A DNA stretch of 64,000 nt from Salvia splendens (taxonomy: Eukaryota > Streptophyta > Magnoliopsida > Lamiales > Lamiaceae): positions 45,340 to 109,339 of the forward strand of contig NW_024598553.1 of assembly GCF_004379255.2 (NCBI RefSeq). The letters are read 5' to 3'. Both the position numbers and the translations under genes were made by a program. Under the pieces are notes generated by a model, which was not told the DNA's origin, searched no databases, and saw only the letters and a program-made list of their open reading frames with translations. Below are positions 51,828-63,053 of this stretch, one piece after another; the first letter of the stretch is position 1; the number at the start of each line of letters is the position of its first letter.

Positions 51828-52400
51828 AGCCCTATGATGAAAATTTTCTGAGGGCAATACTTCTAAAATTCACCTTTTGTTGTGTAGGTAGGCCTTTTGT
51901 AGGTAGTGGTAGTTGGTATGGGTTGCTACCAAGTTCCCTCCTAAATCTATTGGCATTTCCCTCCAAAAAATCTCTTGTTTGTACTTAGATGAAACTCTCA
52001 TTGAGATGTTGTATGTTGTGGAGTTGAATGAAAGAAGAAATTGAGCAGCATGTTTAATTTGTTTACTGCACAGGTTCTCCATTTTTTTGAGAGCACTTTG
52101 TTTAAGTTTGATCAACATTTTTCAAATCTGTCGATTAATCCACATTAATTAAAAACTAAACATTGAACCAAACATTTTAATTATACTCACATTAAAACAA
52201 ATTCAAGTTTTACATAAATTGGCAATGAAAAAGTAACAAGGTGGGCCCCATTTTCACTACCTACCTTCATTTAAATCAAAGTCAAACAAACATTTCTTAA
52301 AACCCGTGCCCGGTCAAACTGACCCCAATTATCTGGGACGGAGGGAGTATTTAATATCATTTTTATAAAATGAATGCAGAAAAGGAAATGTTACTCCTAA

Positions 52401-52574
52401 TCAGGAGCGGAGCCAGGAATTTATAGGAAAGGGGGAAAATTTATCTATGAAGAAAATTTAAGAATTTGAAGAGGGGCCTTTAATGAAAAATAAAAAGAAA
52501 TAAATTTTATACATATAGAGAAAAAAATTTGAGGTGGGGCAAATAGCACTTTACTAGATCCGCCAGTCGGTATT
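52401..52574. repeat. Probable small repeat with GGAGCGGAGCCAGG end
   Basis: Starts GGAGCGGAGCCAGGAATTTA and ends near AGATCCGCCAGTCGG, ends that recur in many plant repeats. I could not pair them as clear inverted repeats or find a target duplication. Confidence 0.35.
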
Positions 52575-52869
52575 TAATAGTAGTATCATTTAGTGCAAAA
52601 TATCTAAGTGTAACATTTAATACACACTTAAAGTTTAGGCGTCATAGTAGAAAAATAGCTCAAAGAAATAATGACAACGACAACAAATAGCTATTTTATC
52701 GGTTGCGCCATGCGTAGTAATAAAAGCTTGCATGTAGGCCACGCAAATATTTGCATGCATTTTAATCAATAAAATGTTGGACACATGGAAGCATGGCCTA
52801 ATCTCAAAAATGCATAAAATGTTATGCCAAATTATGATTAATTTTTTTTACCAGCTTTAAAATTTGTTT

Positions 52870-53495
52870 CTAATATCAAACTACCAATATAGATTTTGTG
52901 ACGAGTCAAAGTTACAGCATTAACATGACTTACTAATACATTACATGGCCCCATCAAACTTTACCAAAACAATATTGAATCGTAGGCAATGAGTTATGTT
53001 ATACTTAAATTAAATTATTTCATTTGTTGAATTAGAATTTATTTAAAAGGGACGAGATGATAGAGAGAAAATGAGAAATGAGACGGACGTCGTTTTGCTT
53101 CATATTATACGACATTATTTTAATTGATGTTCGATAGTAAGTAAGTCATCACACAGTTTCAGAATCTTGATTAGTTATAAAATTAAAATAAATCAATAAT
53201 TTAAAAAGTTATAAATAAATTTTAAAGTTGATATGCAAAATAAGAATTTAACAAAAAAATTTAAAATTTACAAGATATATATTTTTTTTACATGTATGCT
53301 ATTAAAAGTGTACATCTAAATACAAATATAATGATAGTAGTATTTTTTTTAAAATTACATAGGCAATCGGCTAGAGACGCACAAGGGTCTGGCATCGTTT
53401 ATACTCAATTAATACTATGATTATTGACGAAATTTATTGATAGTATTGTTACTCGTGCAAATGTTGGATTAATACTTAATTAGGAGTATAAATAT
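52870..53495. repeat. 626-bp direct repeat, copy 1
   Basis: Begins CTAATATCAAACTACC and ends TTAGGAGTATAAATAT. It appears identical to 53504-54129; spacing is a constant 634 bp at both ends, so no net indel. No gene inside. Confidence 0.92.
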
Positions 53496-53503
53496 CAAAC
53501 TTA

Positions 53504-54129
53504 CTAATATCAAACTACCAATATAGATTTTGTGACGAGTCAAAGTTACAGCATTAACATGACTTACTAATACATTACATGGCCCCATCAAACTTTACCA
53601 AAACAATATTGAATCGTAGGCAATGAGTTATGTTATACTTAAATTAAATTATTTCATTTGTTGAATTAGAATTTATTTAAAAGGGACGAGATGATAGAGA
53701 GAAAATGAGAAATGAGACGGACGTCGTTTTGCTTCATATTATACGACATTATTTTAATTGATGTTCGATAGTAAGTAAGTCATCACACAGTTTCAGAATC
53801 TTGATTAGTTATAAAATTAAAATAAATCAATAATTTAAAAAGTTATAAATAAATTTTAAAGTTGATATGCAAAATAAGAATTTAACAAAAAAATTTAAAA
53901 TTTACAAGATATATATTTTTTTTACATGTATGCTATTAAAAGTGTACATCTAAATACAAATATAATGATAGTAGTATTTTTTTTAAAATTACATAGGCAA
54001 TCGGCTAGAGACGCACAAGGGTCTGGCATCGTTTATACTCAATTAATACTATGATTATTGACGAAATTTATTGATAGTATTGTTACTCGTGCAAATGTTG
54101 GATTAATACTTAATTAGGAGTATAAATAT
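53504..54129. repeat. 626-bp direct repeat, copy 2
   Basis: Second copy, separated from the first by eight bases (CAAACTTA). Identity suggests a very recent duplication or an assembly artefact. Confidence 0.92.
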
Positions 54130-55142
54130 TCACAACAAAATTTGGAGTACATTTTAAGACAGAGGTAAAACGTTGTAGGAGAGAGGCAGAATCTGAATTT
54201 GGCAAAACAATGTTTCATTTTCAATCTCAAATTCAATCGTAAATTCATTTTTAAGGTGTCATACTTCATGTCACTGTTTTACTTTTCAGCCACACACCCA
54301 ATTCAATCACAAAATTTTAGCCTAAAACGTTTTACCGCAATTCAAAATTTCATTTCATTAATTTTTATTATTGGTTCATTATCACACACTACAATTATTG
54401 CACACTCAAACATTTCTTAAAACTCGCACTCCTAATGCCGGACGAAGGGAGTAGTATTTTTAAACTCATATTATTTAAAAAATTAAATAAAAAAACTAGA
54501 CTACAAAATTTAAAAAATTCACTTTTTCCCCCAACAAGACCGCAGCCGGTAGTGTACCCGGCGGACCGCAACGCAACATACGCCTGGATCCGCATTGGCA
54601 TTGCGGTGAGGTGCGGTGCGATGCGATGCTTCAAGTCCTCATCTTGCAACACAATCGCGTTTCTGGTGCCTTCGCTACAACTATGTAACTATCATATATG
54701 CATGTGCGCTAACTAGATGTTATTGAAGATTAAATTATTAGAAATTTAATGTTTGAAAGGGCTGAGTGGATCTGAAAATAAAAACTGCAGAGAATAAAAA
54801 TGAATTGATGAACAACAATGGATGTCACGTGCGTGGGAAGAAGAAGACATGTTACACTATTACTATATTGGAAAGCACTCTTTCAAAAGTGACGGGCTGT
54901 TGTGCCTTAACACAACAGCATGCTGAGTTAACTTTTTCTCTTTTTAAATTAAAGTGTTTCTATCCATTTCTAAAGTAAAACATCGGTTCAAAGTTTTGCA
55001 TTTTTTAAGGATCCAAGGCCCACCTGCATTTTTTTTATAAATAAAAATCTCAAATTAAAAGACGGTGAGCAAGAGTTCAACAACAATATCCCTACAAAAG
55101 TACAAACCAACCAAAACCAACGAGAAAACCAAGTACTAACAC
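54130..55142. other. Spacer with a MITE remnant
   Basis: A lone MITE right end (CGGACGAAGGGAGTAGTA) lies near 54438-54456. A GC-rich stretch (54530-54640) of GCGGTGAGGTGCGGTGCGAT repeats is present. No gene seen. Confidence 0.5.
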
Positions 55143-55145
55143 TAA

Positions 55146-55661
55146 GAGTGTCCACAATGGTTAGGCGCGGCTATAGCCGCGCCTCGGGGCTATCCATAGT
55201 GGGAGAGTTGTCCGCCCCCGGGGCGGACGAGGAGATGGGGGCGGTAGGCGGCGGACGGGCGATCGCCGACTCCGGGGCGAGGACGCGGCGAGTCGGGGGC
55301 GGACACGGCGGATAGCGTGGGGGCCTATAGTGGATGGATGCCTTGCGCGGCTATAGGCGGTGTGAATTTTTAGTTGTATTTTTTTTAATTTTCGTTGTAT
55401 AATTTTACCTTTTTGCAATACATCGAATATTCGTCCCAATTACCTCGTTTTCTAATTATTTACATTGCGATATTTTAATTATACCTGATTGAAAACTAAA
55501 ACATTTTAAAATGAAAAATTGATTATAAAATTTGGGGGCTATTGGAAGTGTCCACCATAGTGGGCGGAAACAAAATTTTGGGGGCTATGGACAAAAAAAC
55601 TGTGGCTATGGACAAAAATTGGGGCGGGGCTATTGGGGTGTCCGCCTTATTGTGGACACCC
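55146..55661. mobile_element. Tourist-like (Harbinger) MITE
   Basis: 516 bp, flanked by TAA (55143-55145, 55662-55664). Ends GAGTGTCCACAATGG and the reverse complement GGGTGTCCACAATAAGG. The interior is GC-rich with GGCTATAGCCGCGCC-type repeats and no gene. Confidence 0.88.
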
Positions 55662-55827
55662 TAAACCAAAACAAAAAATAATCATACATCCACGCCCAAA
55701 GCTCATACACATGCAACTAACCACCAAGCAAGCAAGCAAGGCTAAAAATCTTTACAATAAACCGAGGGCAAGACAAACCCCTTTAGTGGTCTTTGATTGC
55801 AAGCTTAGCTTTATGCTTGATGTCAGT

Positions 55828-56060
55828 TCATCTTCTAAACCGACTCAACTCCTCATAAATTTCCTTCGATACAAAGGGAAACTCCGCACACCATCTTTTA
55901 GCCACGAACCTAGCTTCCACAATAAGTCTCTTCTCAATTTCCCAATTTAGGATAATCTTCTCCAATACAATTTTGTTCCTAAGCCACCAAATGGACCACG
56001 TGTCACAAAGAAGAGGGAGCACCAAAGCTTTTTCTCAAATTTTGATGAAGGGAACGTCCA
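55828..56060 (-). pseudogene. Remnant resembling the C-terminus of a LINE reverse transcriptase
   Basis: Minus-strand open stretch with LCDTWSIWWLRNKIVLEKII and RFVAKRWCAEFPFVSKEIYE. It resembles the zinc-binding/C-terminal region of plant non-LTR elements (usually ...WSIWLARN...). No RT core is nearby, so it is at best a fragment. Confidence 0.45.
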
Positions 56061-56162
56061 TCCAGCTTAGGAAGCACGAGACCGGGTCTTTGGAAAACAA
56101 AGAGATAAAATTCCAACAACCGCAGCGGAAATACCACAACCTACTGGAACACCTGCATCTAA

Positions 56163-57062
56163 GGCCACCTGCAATAGGTTGATCTTTCGGCCCCATGTGA
56201 TCGGTGGAAAGATCGACCCTATTGCAGGCTCATCGTCGATTACCTTGCCGTCCTCCATGCCCCACCGATAGGGCGCGCCAATCGGCAGCTGATTCCGCCG
56301 ATTGGACCTAAATTTGTTGTTTATTTTTTATTTAATTAAATTCCTACATTTTACACTATAAATACTCCACTTCTCCTATCATGTCATTCACATCATTGCA
56401 ATCACATATCTCTTTCTATTTTCCCACTCTATACTCGTAATTAATCTTGGCGGACTACGGTATGCGATATTACCATCACATATTAAATCGGGCATTTAGA
56501 TACCCGAATCGGGCCTTGTTGGACTACGGTATGCGATATTACCATCACATGATGCAACAATGATGGTGCGTTTCTTCTACAAATCATGTAACATCATCAT
56601 GCATAACATGATTGTCGAGAATGAAGGTGAAGGTGTCACCAATTAGGGTGAGGAGGACGCTAGACCTAGCTCCGGTGCAGCCCAAGCGCCCCAAAATCGG
56701 GGTTTACCAGTTGGCTTCAATGAAGTTCTAGCGGCAAAGACTACAATGGGCGAGGAATAAGCCCATGCTCAGCTCCAATGCGATATGATCAAAGAAATTT
56801 GGTCACATTATATTTGTACATTTTTTTAGTTTGTTTCTTGTTATATTTTTCAGCATATTAATATGACGAAGATTTTCATATTGTGTTCTTAAATTTATAT
56901 AGCTATTTTATTTTACTTTATAACACAAATAAATGTGAAATAAGGATAGGTGTATTTATTGGGTAGAATTTATGGCGCTATAATAGGTGCTTGGTTGGAA
57001 GATAAAATGCTGATGTGACAGAAAAAAATGGGGTGAACGAATTTAAAAGCGTTATGAATGCC
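56163..57062 (+). mobile_element. Degraded PIF/Harbinger element with transposase tail
   Basis: The left end GGCCACCTGCAATAGG follows TAA; the right end complement is GGCATTCATAACGC. The right target copy is not clean. Inside, 56590-56810 reads as the C-terminal end of a HARBI1-type transposase (next entry). Confidence 0.6.
56590..56815 (+). pseudogene. HARBI1-like transposase C-terminal fragment
   Basis: Contains IIMHNMIVENEGEG, matching IIMHNMIVENE of the intact transposase at 12565. A stop, a SSGAAQAPQNRGLPVGFNE linker, another stop and AQLQCDMIKEIW, the expected C-terminal motif, follow. The catalytic region upstream has been deleted. Confidence 0.75.
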
Positions 57063-57078
57063 TTCATGTTAATATATA

Positions 57079-57928
57079 CTCCCTCCGTTTTTTAAAAATA
57101 GCAACTAATTCCATTTTGGACCGTTCCTTAAAAATAGAAACTTTAGAATCTTTCTACTTTAGGACATGGACCCCACAATCCACTAACTCTAATTTCACTA
57201 CTTTTTCTCTTTCTCTCTCTTAGGGCATTGACAATGAGAGCCGATCGCAAGGGTCGAGCGATCGGCTCCCCCATCGGCTCTCTAAGGCTCCCATTGTAGA
57301 GCAAGGGCTGATGGCCACTCACATGGGCTCCTCCCCAAAGACCGATAGATCGGCTAAGCCGATCTCCTATTCTTTTTTTTGTTTTTATTTATTTTTTATC
57401 CCATATATATGCTCTATTCCCCCACTAATTATTCACATTCATCACATTTCATTTTATCTCATTCTACATTTTACTTCTCTCTAGTCACAATGTTTTCAAT
57501 ATTTTTATTAATATTTGTTTGTTTTTTCTATAATTTTTTAAATGTAGGATATTTTTTTTAATGAAATTTGTTTTTTATTGAGTTGTCTTTATTTCTTGTT
57601 ATTTTATATCATTTTATTTCACACTAAATTAAAGTGAAAAATATAAAATAGTGATAATGTGGAAATGAGATGAGCTCTGAGATAGGCTCTGGAATGGGCT
57701 CTCATTGCATGAAGATAGGCTCTGGGATGTGCCTGCTGACGTGGCATGAAAAAATGGAGATATGCTTTGAGATGAGCTCCGGAGATAGGCTCTTATTTTG
57801 AATGCCCTCACTTTACTCATTTTTCTTTCACTCTCTCTTACTTTACTAATTTTTTTCACTTACTTTACCAATTGTGCATTAAAACTCGCGTCGTTTCAAA
57901 TGTTTCTGTTTTTTAAATACGGAGAGAG
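57079..57928. mobile_element. Stowaway-like MITE split by a Harbinger MITE
   Basis: Left end CTCCCTCCGTTTTTTAAAAA after TA (57077-57078); right end AAATACGGAGAGAG before TA (57929-57930). Removing the inner element (57223-57807) leaves about 265 bp whose halves pair. Confidence 0.83.
57223..57807. mobile_element. Harbinger-type MITE nested in a Stowaway MITE
   Basis: 585 bp; left TTA then GGGCATTGACAATGAGAGCC, right complement GGGCATTCAAAATAAGAGCC, followed by TCA (TTA with one change). Many GAGATAGGCTCT/GAGCCGATCG subterminal repeats. No gene. Confidence 0.8.
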
Positions 57929-58515
57929 TAATTTTGATTCGGGAATACCAAATATAACTTAATTTTTAATAAACAAATACTATTAGATAATTCAAATTTC
58001 AATAATAGTGTTTCTTTCTATTGCAACTTTCTTCTAAACAATAATCTATGAAATATGGTTTCAACATTCTTCTGATTAAATTCACGCAAACTCAATAACT
58101 CTATCTTCTTGGTGGCCTTATTTTTTATATATACTTTTCAATTCACTGATATTATTCATATTAATATTTGTTTTTCTACAATTCTTCATATTTAGTTAAT
58201 TAGTTTATTATGAGAAATTAAGAATGAGAATTGTGCAAAAAACACGCTATACATTGTAGTTAGAATTTCTTTCTACTGGGATTTGAATGATTAATTTGAT
58301 ATACTGCATTGTAATATTTCCATTAATGTATTGGCTTAATTTTGCGGTAAAGTATTTACAGTGTGTGTTTTATAGTTGTTGGGCTTGTAATTTTTATAAA
58401 TATAGTAGAGCTTTTATTAAATTTAAAACTATATATGTGTCCGCCCCTGATTATTCCTGCAACGCACAAATTGCAATAAATATCATGTTAGTTGTGTAAA
58501 ACTAAAGAGAATTTA

Positions 58516-58766
58516 CTTCCTCCATCCTTCATTAATTGTCGATTTTTATAATTTTTGTTCGTCCCTAATTAATTGTCAACTTTCACTTTTACTAAAAATG
58601 TTAAGTAGACATCATATTCCACTAATTCATTCGGCTCACATTTTATATAAAACTAATATATAAAAGTAGAATTCATACTCCATTAATATTTTCAATCCAC
58701 TTTCCTTTACATTTCTTAAAACTCGTGCCGGAATCAAAGTGGATAATTATTAGCGGACGGAAGGAG
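58516..58766. mobile_element. Stowaway-like MITE
   Basis: 251 bp between TA dinucleotides; ends CTTCCTCCATCCTTCATTAA and GCGGACGGAAGGAG. Confidence 0.83.
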
Positions 58767-59903
58767 TACATGTTAATATTCATACGTACTTTTCACCAAA
58801 ACCCACTTTAATTCATACGTACTTTTCACCAAAACCCAATTTCATTAGTTAACCTTTGCAAAAATATATGCCATGCTATTACTATAATTATAAAATGGGA
58901 ATATATGATAGCTTATAGCTATAGTATTTGTTTGGCCAATTTCGTCAGCCTTCACCTTTGGCATTTCATACGTTTGGAAATGTATGATTATACATCGAAT
59001 CTGGTACATAACTTTATTGAATTGTTGACATCCACCTTTTTGGTCGAATGAATATACATGCAATATCAAATTCATGTTAGTTAGTATTAGTTTTTTATTT
59101 TATTCGAAAGATATCATTATATCAAACAAGAAGAAACCAACAAAATAATTATATCCATCAATCCATTAATGAATTTGGAAATTCAATAGTCAAAACAATC
59201 GAACTCAATGGGTTAATTTTTCACAAATTGAGCCAAATTAAAACGTGGAACACTCCTATCACAAGACCAAATCGAGCGATAATCATAATAATATCGTGAA
59301 TAATAATTTAAATGTTTGAGTAATGCGGGATGATGAGATCGTTGAATACTTGAACTGAATTATAATTTAAAACGTAAAATTATTGTATCTACAACTGTGA
59401 AGGTAGTCGAATCATGGAAATATAAGAAAATCAAAATTCGTTTATATTAGTATAACTAAGTTTGAACAAATATAATTAATCTTTAAGAGTAATAAATACA
59501 TTTCTGATGGTCCCAAAATTAAAATAGTTTTATTTCGTTAAAAACACATTTTGAAAATGACAACAACACAAGATTTATTTGTGTCCACATGTATAGATAT
59601 AAATAGAGGTAGTACAACGTTTGAGCTTATATCAATATTAATTTTAGGTCATCAAATCAAATTTAATTAATGATTTTAGTTTATTTATTTTGAGAAAGTG
59701 ACGTAAAGTAGGGGAAGTGATTAAAAATTTAAAACACTCAAATATTTTGGATAGTATGCCTATGTCGTATGTCTTTCCTATGAATATGATACAAATCTAA
59801 TTTGGTAACGTATTGAAATACTTGGGAATAAATAAGAGCTCAATTTTTACCATTTCGTTTGAATACGAGATCTCATAACCTAAACAACAATTGTAATTAT
59901 ATA
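58767..59903. other. AT-rich spacer
   Basis: No gene seen. A short direct repeat (TTCATACGTACTTTTCACC) occurs at 58779 and 58812. Confidence 0.5.
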
Positions 59904-60137
59904 CTCCCTCCGTCCCAAGATATTTGACTCGCTTCTTTTTCGTACTCGTTTTAAAAAAATAATATAAAATAGTTAGAGTGGAGAGAGAGTAAAGTAAGAG
60001 AGAGAATTATGTAGAGAAGAGTCTTCTCTACATAATTCTTTCTCTTATTTTACTTTTTCTCCACTTCAACTATTTTATATTATTTTTCCAAAACGAGTGC
60101 GAAAAAGAAGCGAGTCAATATCTTGGGACGGAGGGAG
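59904..60137. mobile_element. Stowaway-like MITE, near-perfect palindrome
   Basis: 234 bp between TA dinucleotides. The arms pair over almost the whole length: left CTCCCTCCGTCCCAAGATAT, right complement identical; the centre is AGAAGAGTCTTCT. No gene. Confidence 0.93.
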
Positions 60138-60769
60138 TACAATTTTGTGATAACATCAACACTTCAAATCCACTAGTCTGTCTAAGAGTAATAAGTCACT
60201 GTTTATAAAAAATTATATACATGTTTCCTTTTATGAAAATAACTTAGTAACTCGAACAAATTTATTATTTTATAGGAGTATATAATTGTATGACGTTTAT
60301 GTGTACTAGAAATATTATTTAGCTTGTAAATATAAAAGATCAATAGCCGCACCTATGTATCTTTATTGCCAATTAAATGCGTTACATTAAACATCTTGTT
60401 ATTTAAGGAAACTAATCAAAAATAGACGAGTATACTGTCCATTCTAATTACTAGAATTGTAGTCCAAACAAAAGAGTTTAATACTAATATAAACTTTATT
60501 TTTGGGGGGGTTTTATGTTCGACACTGCAATTAATTGATCTTTATCACGGCTGAATTTTCCTAATGCAGTAAATGTTTCAATTTGATTGAAATAGTGTTA
60601 TCATAGTTTGAGTTGCCTACACTTCACAAAGTTTTTATATATTTTCTAAGGGGGTGAACTTTTCTAAGAGGAAAACTATGTTTTATAGAGCGAGGATACA
60701 TTTTATTTACTTGAGAAGGTGAAGATATCTTCTTTTGTGAGATACTATCTACACTCAATAGTCATATTA

Positions 60770-61373
60770 GGGCATTAGTAATGGGGTGCCCTATGCACTG
60801 CCACATCATCATTTTATCCTCCTATCCTTCCACCTGCAGTGGGGCGCCCTATAAGCCGCCCTAAAGACCGCCCTAAACATTTTCTCTATTTGAATATTTA
60901 AATAACTACAAAAATTAGAAAAAACCTTCATTTCATTTAAAATTAATACATTACAATAAGAATTAAAAAAAATACGCATTGCGTCATTAACGGCATCGAA
61001 TAAGGCTCGAGTCAAGGTCCGACTAACGCCCTCCGAGGTACTCCAGTCGTCGTCGGGTTCATTTTTGTTTGTGAGAGATGATCGTAACATTCGTATGGAA
61101 AGTGAGAGATGAGAGAAATGTTCGTATGAAAAATAGAATGAGAAACGAGGTTTAATAATAGACAAAAATTCGAAAAAAAAATTGAAAATATGCGTTGCAT
61201 CGTCCGCGTCGCCCACAGTGGGCGGACGATGATGGCCCTACGTTCGCGATCGTCTGCGGACAAATCTATAGGGCGCGGACGATGCATCGGGCATCGTCCG
61301 CACACCCCCAATGGCGGACGATGGCTGCGCCCAAGGCATCGGGCGGCTATCGTCCGCCTAATTGCGGATTGCC
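60770..61373. mobile_element. Harbinger-type MITE
   Basis: 604 bp, flanked by TTA (60767-60769, 61374-61376). Ends GGGCATTAGTAATGGGG and the reverse complement GGCAATCCGCAATTAGG. Rich in CGGACGAT subterminal repeats like the element at 4036. A short minus-strand stretch (DDDWSTSEGVSRTLTRALFD) may be a transposon gene remnant; not identified. Confidence 0.8.
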
Positions 61374-61730
61374 TTATACGATACCCCTCTCTCTGTCCAC
61401 TAATAAATTTTTCATTTTACTATTTTCATCTGTCTATTAATAACTTTCTATTTGCTTTTTCTATTTGCTTTTTAGTACTTTTAATAATGAACCCCTACAT
61501 TTTACTAACTTTATTTCATTCATATTTTATTATAAAATTCTTACATATTTTAAAACTCATCTCAGGTCAAAAACTGCTTCTATATTGGAGAATGTTGGGA
61601 GTACCATCCTAGTGTAATTATTGATTATGGAGCAGTAACTTACTGAATTACTATAGGCAAAAATGTAGTACACGCATAAAAACGTAGTCAAATTATAAAG
61701 CTAAAATTATATATACATCTACAAGAATAA

Positions 61731-62110
61731 TATGCTACACACCTTATATGAGCTTCACTCTCATTTGAAGCATGTTTAGCGTTTTTCGTTTTGATTTATA
61801 TATTTAGTTTGATTCTAATACATTAAAAATGTTATTGATACTTTTAATTTCACAAAATTCATAAAAATCAAAGCTCGATTTGCTCGTTTTCTCTATAACT
61901 TCAAATAATTAATAAAATAACAAATCATGCTTTGATTTTTATGAATTTTGTGAAATTAAAAATTTCAATAACATTTTTTAATGTATTAGAAATCAAAATA
62001 AATATATAAATCGAAACAAAAAACGCTAAACATGGCTTTCAACAAAAATGATACTCATATAAAAAGCTCAAATAAAGTGTGTAGTATAAGGAATAAAGGT
62101 GGGTAGCATA
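61731..62110. mobile_element. Foldback element (long inverted repeat)
   Basis: About 380 bp whose arms (61731-61880 and 61945-62110) are inverted copies: TATGCTACACACC pairs with GGTGGGTAGCATA, and CATGTTTAGCGTTTTT with AAAAACGCTAAACATG. No gene; target duplication not identified. Confidence 0.8.
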
Positions 62111-62163
62111 TCATTCCTGATACATGTACGTATACTTGTGTGTGTAGAGCTTTCGAATCTATA

Positions 62164-62735
62164 TGATGATTTAGCGAATTTTTGATGGGAATAAACGCAA
62201 GTAAATAAATGAAGATCACAACACTGAAAATTACGTGGTTCGATTGAACTGAGGTAAATCTACGGTCCACGGGAAGAATAGAGGGGCAAATTTGTATTGC
62301 TTGATCTAGCTTACAGATACAATACTGATTTGCTATATGAGATTCAGGATCTAGAGAACTTAACCCTGGTCTATCTGATCTAAGTTCTATTTATACATTC
62401 GAACTAAGATCGTGGTTTGCAGCCCTGGTAGGGGGGTTGATAACTGCTTAATACCACTAAATAGATCGTGGGTGTAATGGAGGTCGTGGAGATCCTGCAT
62501 GGGTCCACTATCTCCTTGTTCGGTCGAATACTGAGACCGAACTGCTGAACTTTGCCGATCAGCTTTTGCCGATCTGAGAGTTGAGCTCGATTGGTCGGCT
62601 TTTACCGAGCTATAGGCTGTGACCGAACTCTTTGGTTGTGCCGAACTGATACTCTTTCTTGGGTTTTGGGCTGATGGGCCGTCACTGCTATTGGGCTCGC
62701 AATTATTGTTTAGTTGTTTAGTTCGTATCCCATCA
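62164..62735 (-). repeat. 3' LTR of retrotransposon copy 3
   Basis: TGATG.TTAGCGAATTTTTGATG start and CCCATCA end. It is more diverged and lacks two of the 99-bp repeats found in copy 2. Confidence 0.87.
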
Positions 62736-63053
62736 CCACCCCCCCCGAAAAGCGAAGTGAATCACTTCGGCATTTTGGATAAGTGTAAGGGGAGGCTGAC
62801 GTCAGGGGACGTGCTCTGCACGTGTCTGCATTAAATGTGACGCAAATCCGGCCAGAGAATCCAGAAAAAGTGGGATTTGAAACGGTGTGCGACGAAATTG
62901 AGACCCTCTGCGAATCTGATAACATTTCCTTTCTTCATCATTGGAACACTTTTGCGATTATTTCTTCCGCATTCTCTCTCTTTTTCGTAAAATTTTCTTC
63001 CGCTTCTTCAAAGAATTTCTTCAGAGACTTTCGACCATCAAAGAGTAAGAATC

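Larger units (their letters stand above)
48606..52347 (-). mobile_element. Complete plant mariner-like (Stowaway-parent type) transposon
   Basis: 3742 bp, flanked by TA (48604-48605 and 52348-52349). Terminal inverted repeats start CTCCCTCCGTCCCAGATAA on both ends (at least 21 identical bases). It contains a DD39D transposase on the minus strand (51827-50346), a separate frame on the plus strand (49056-49463) and a block of tandem repeats. The ends match those of the short CTCCCTCCG MITEs in this window, which makes it a candidate source of transposase for them. Confidence 0.93.
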
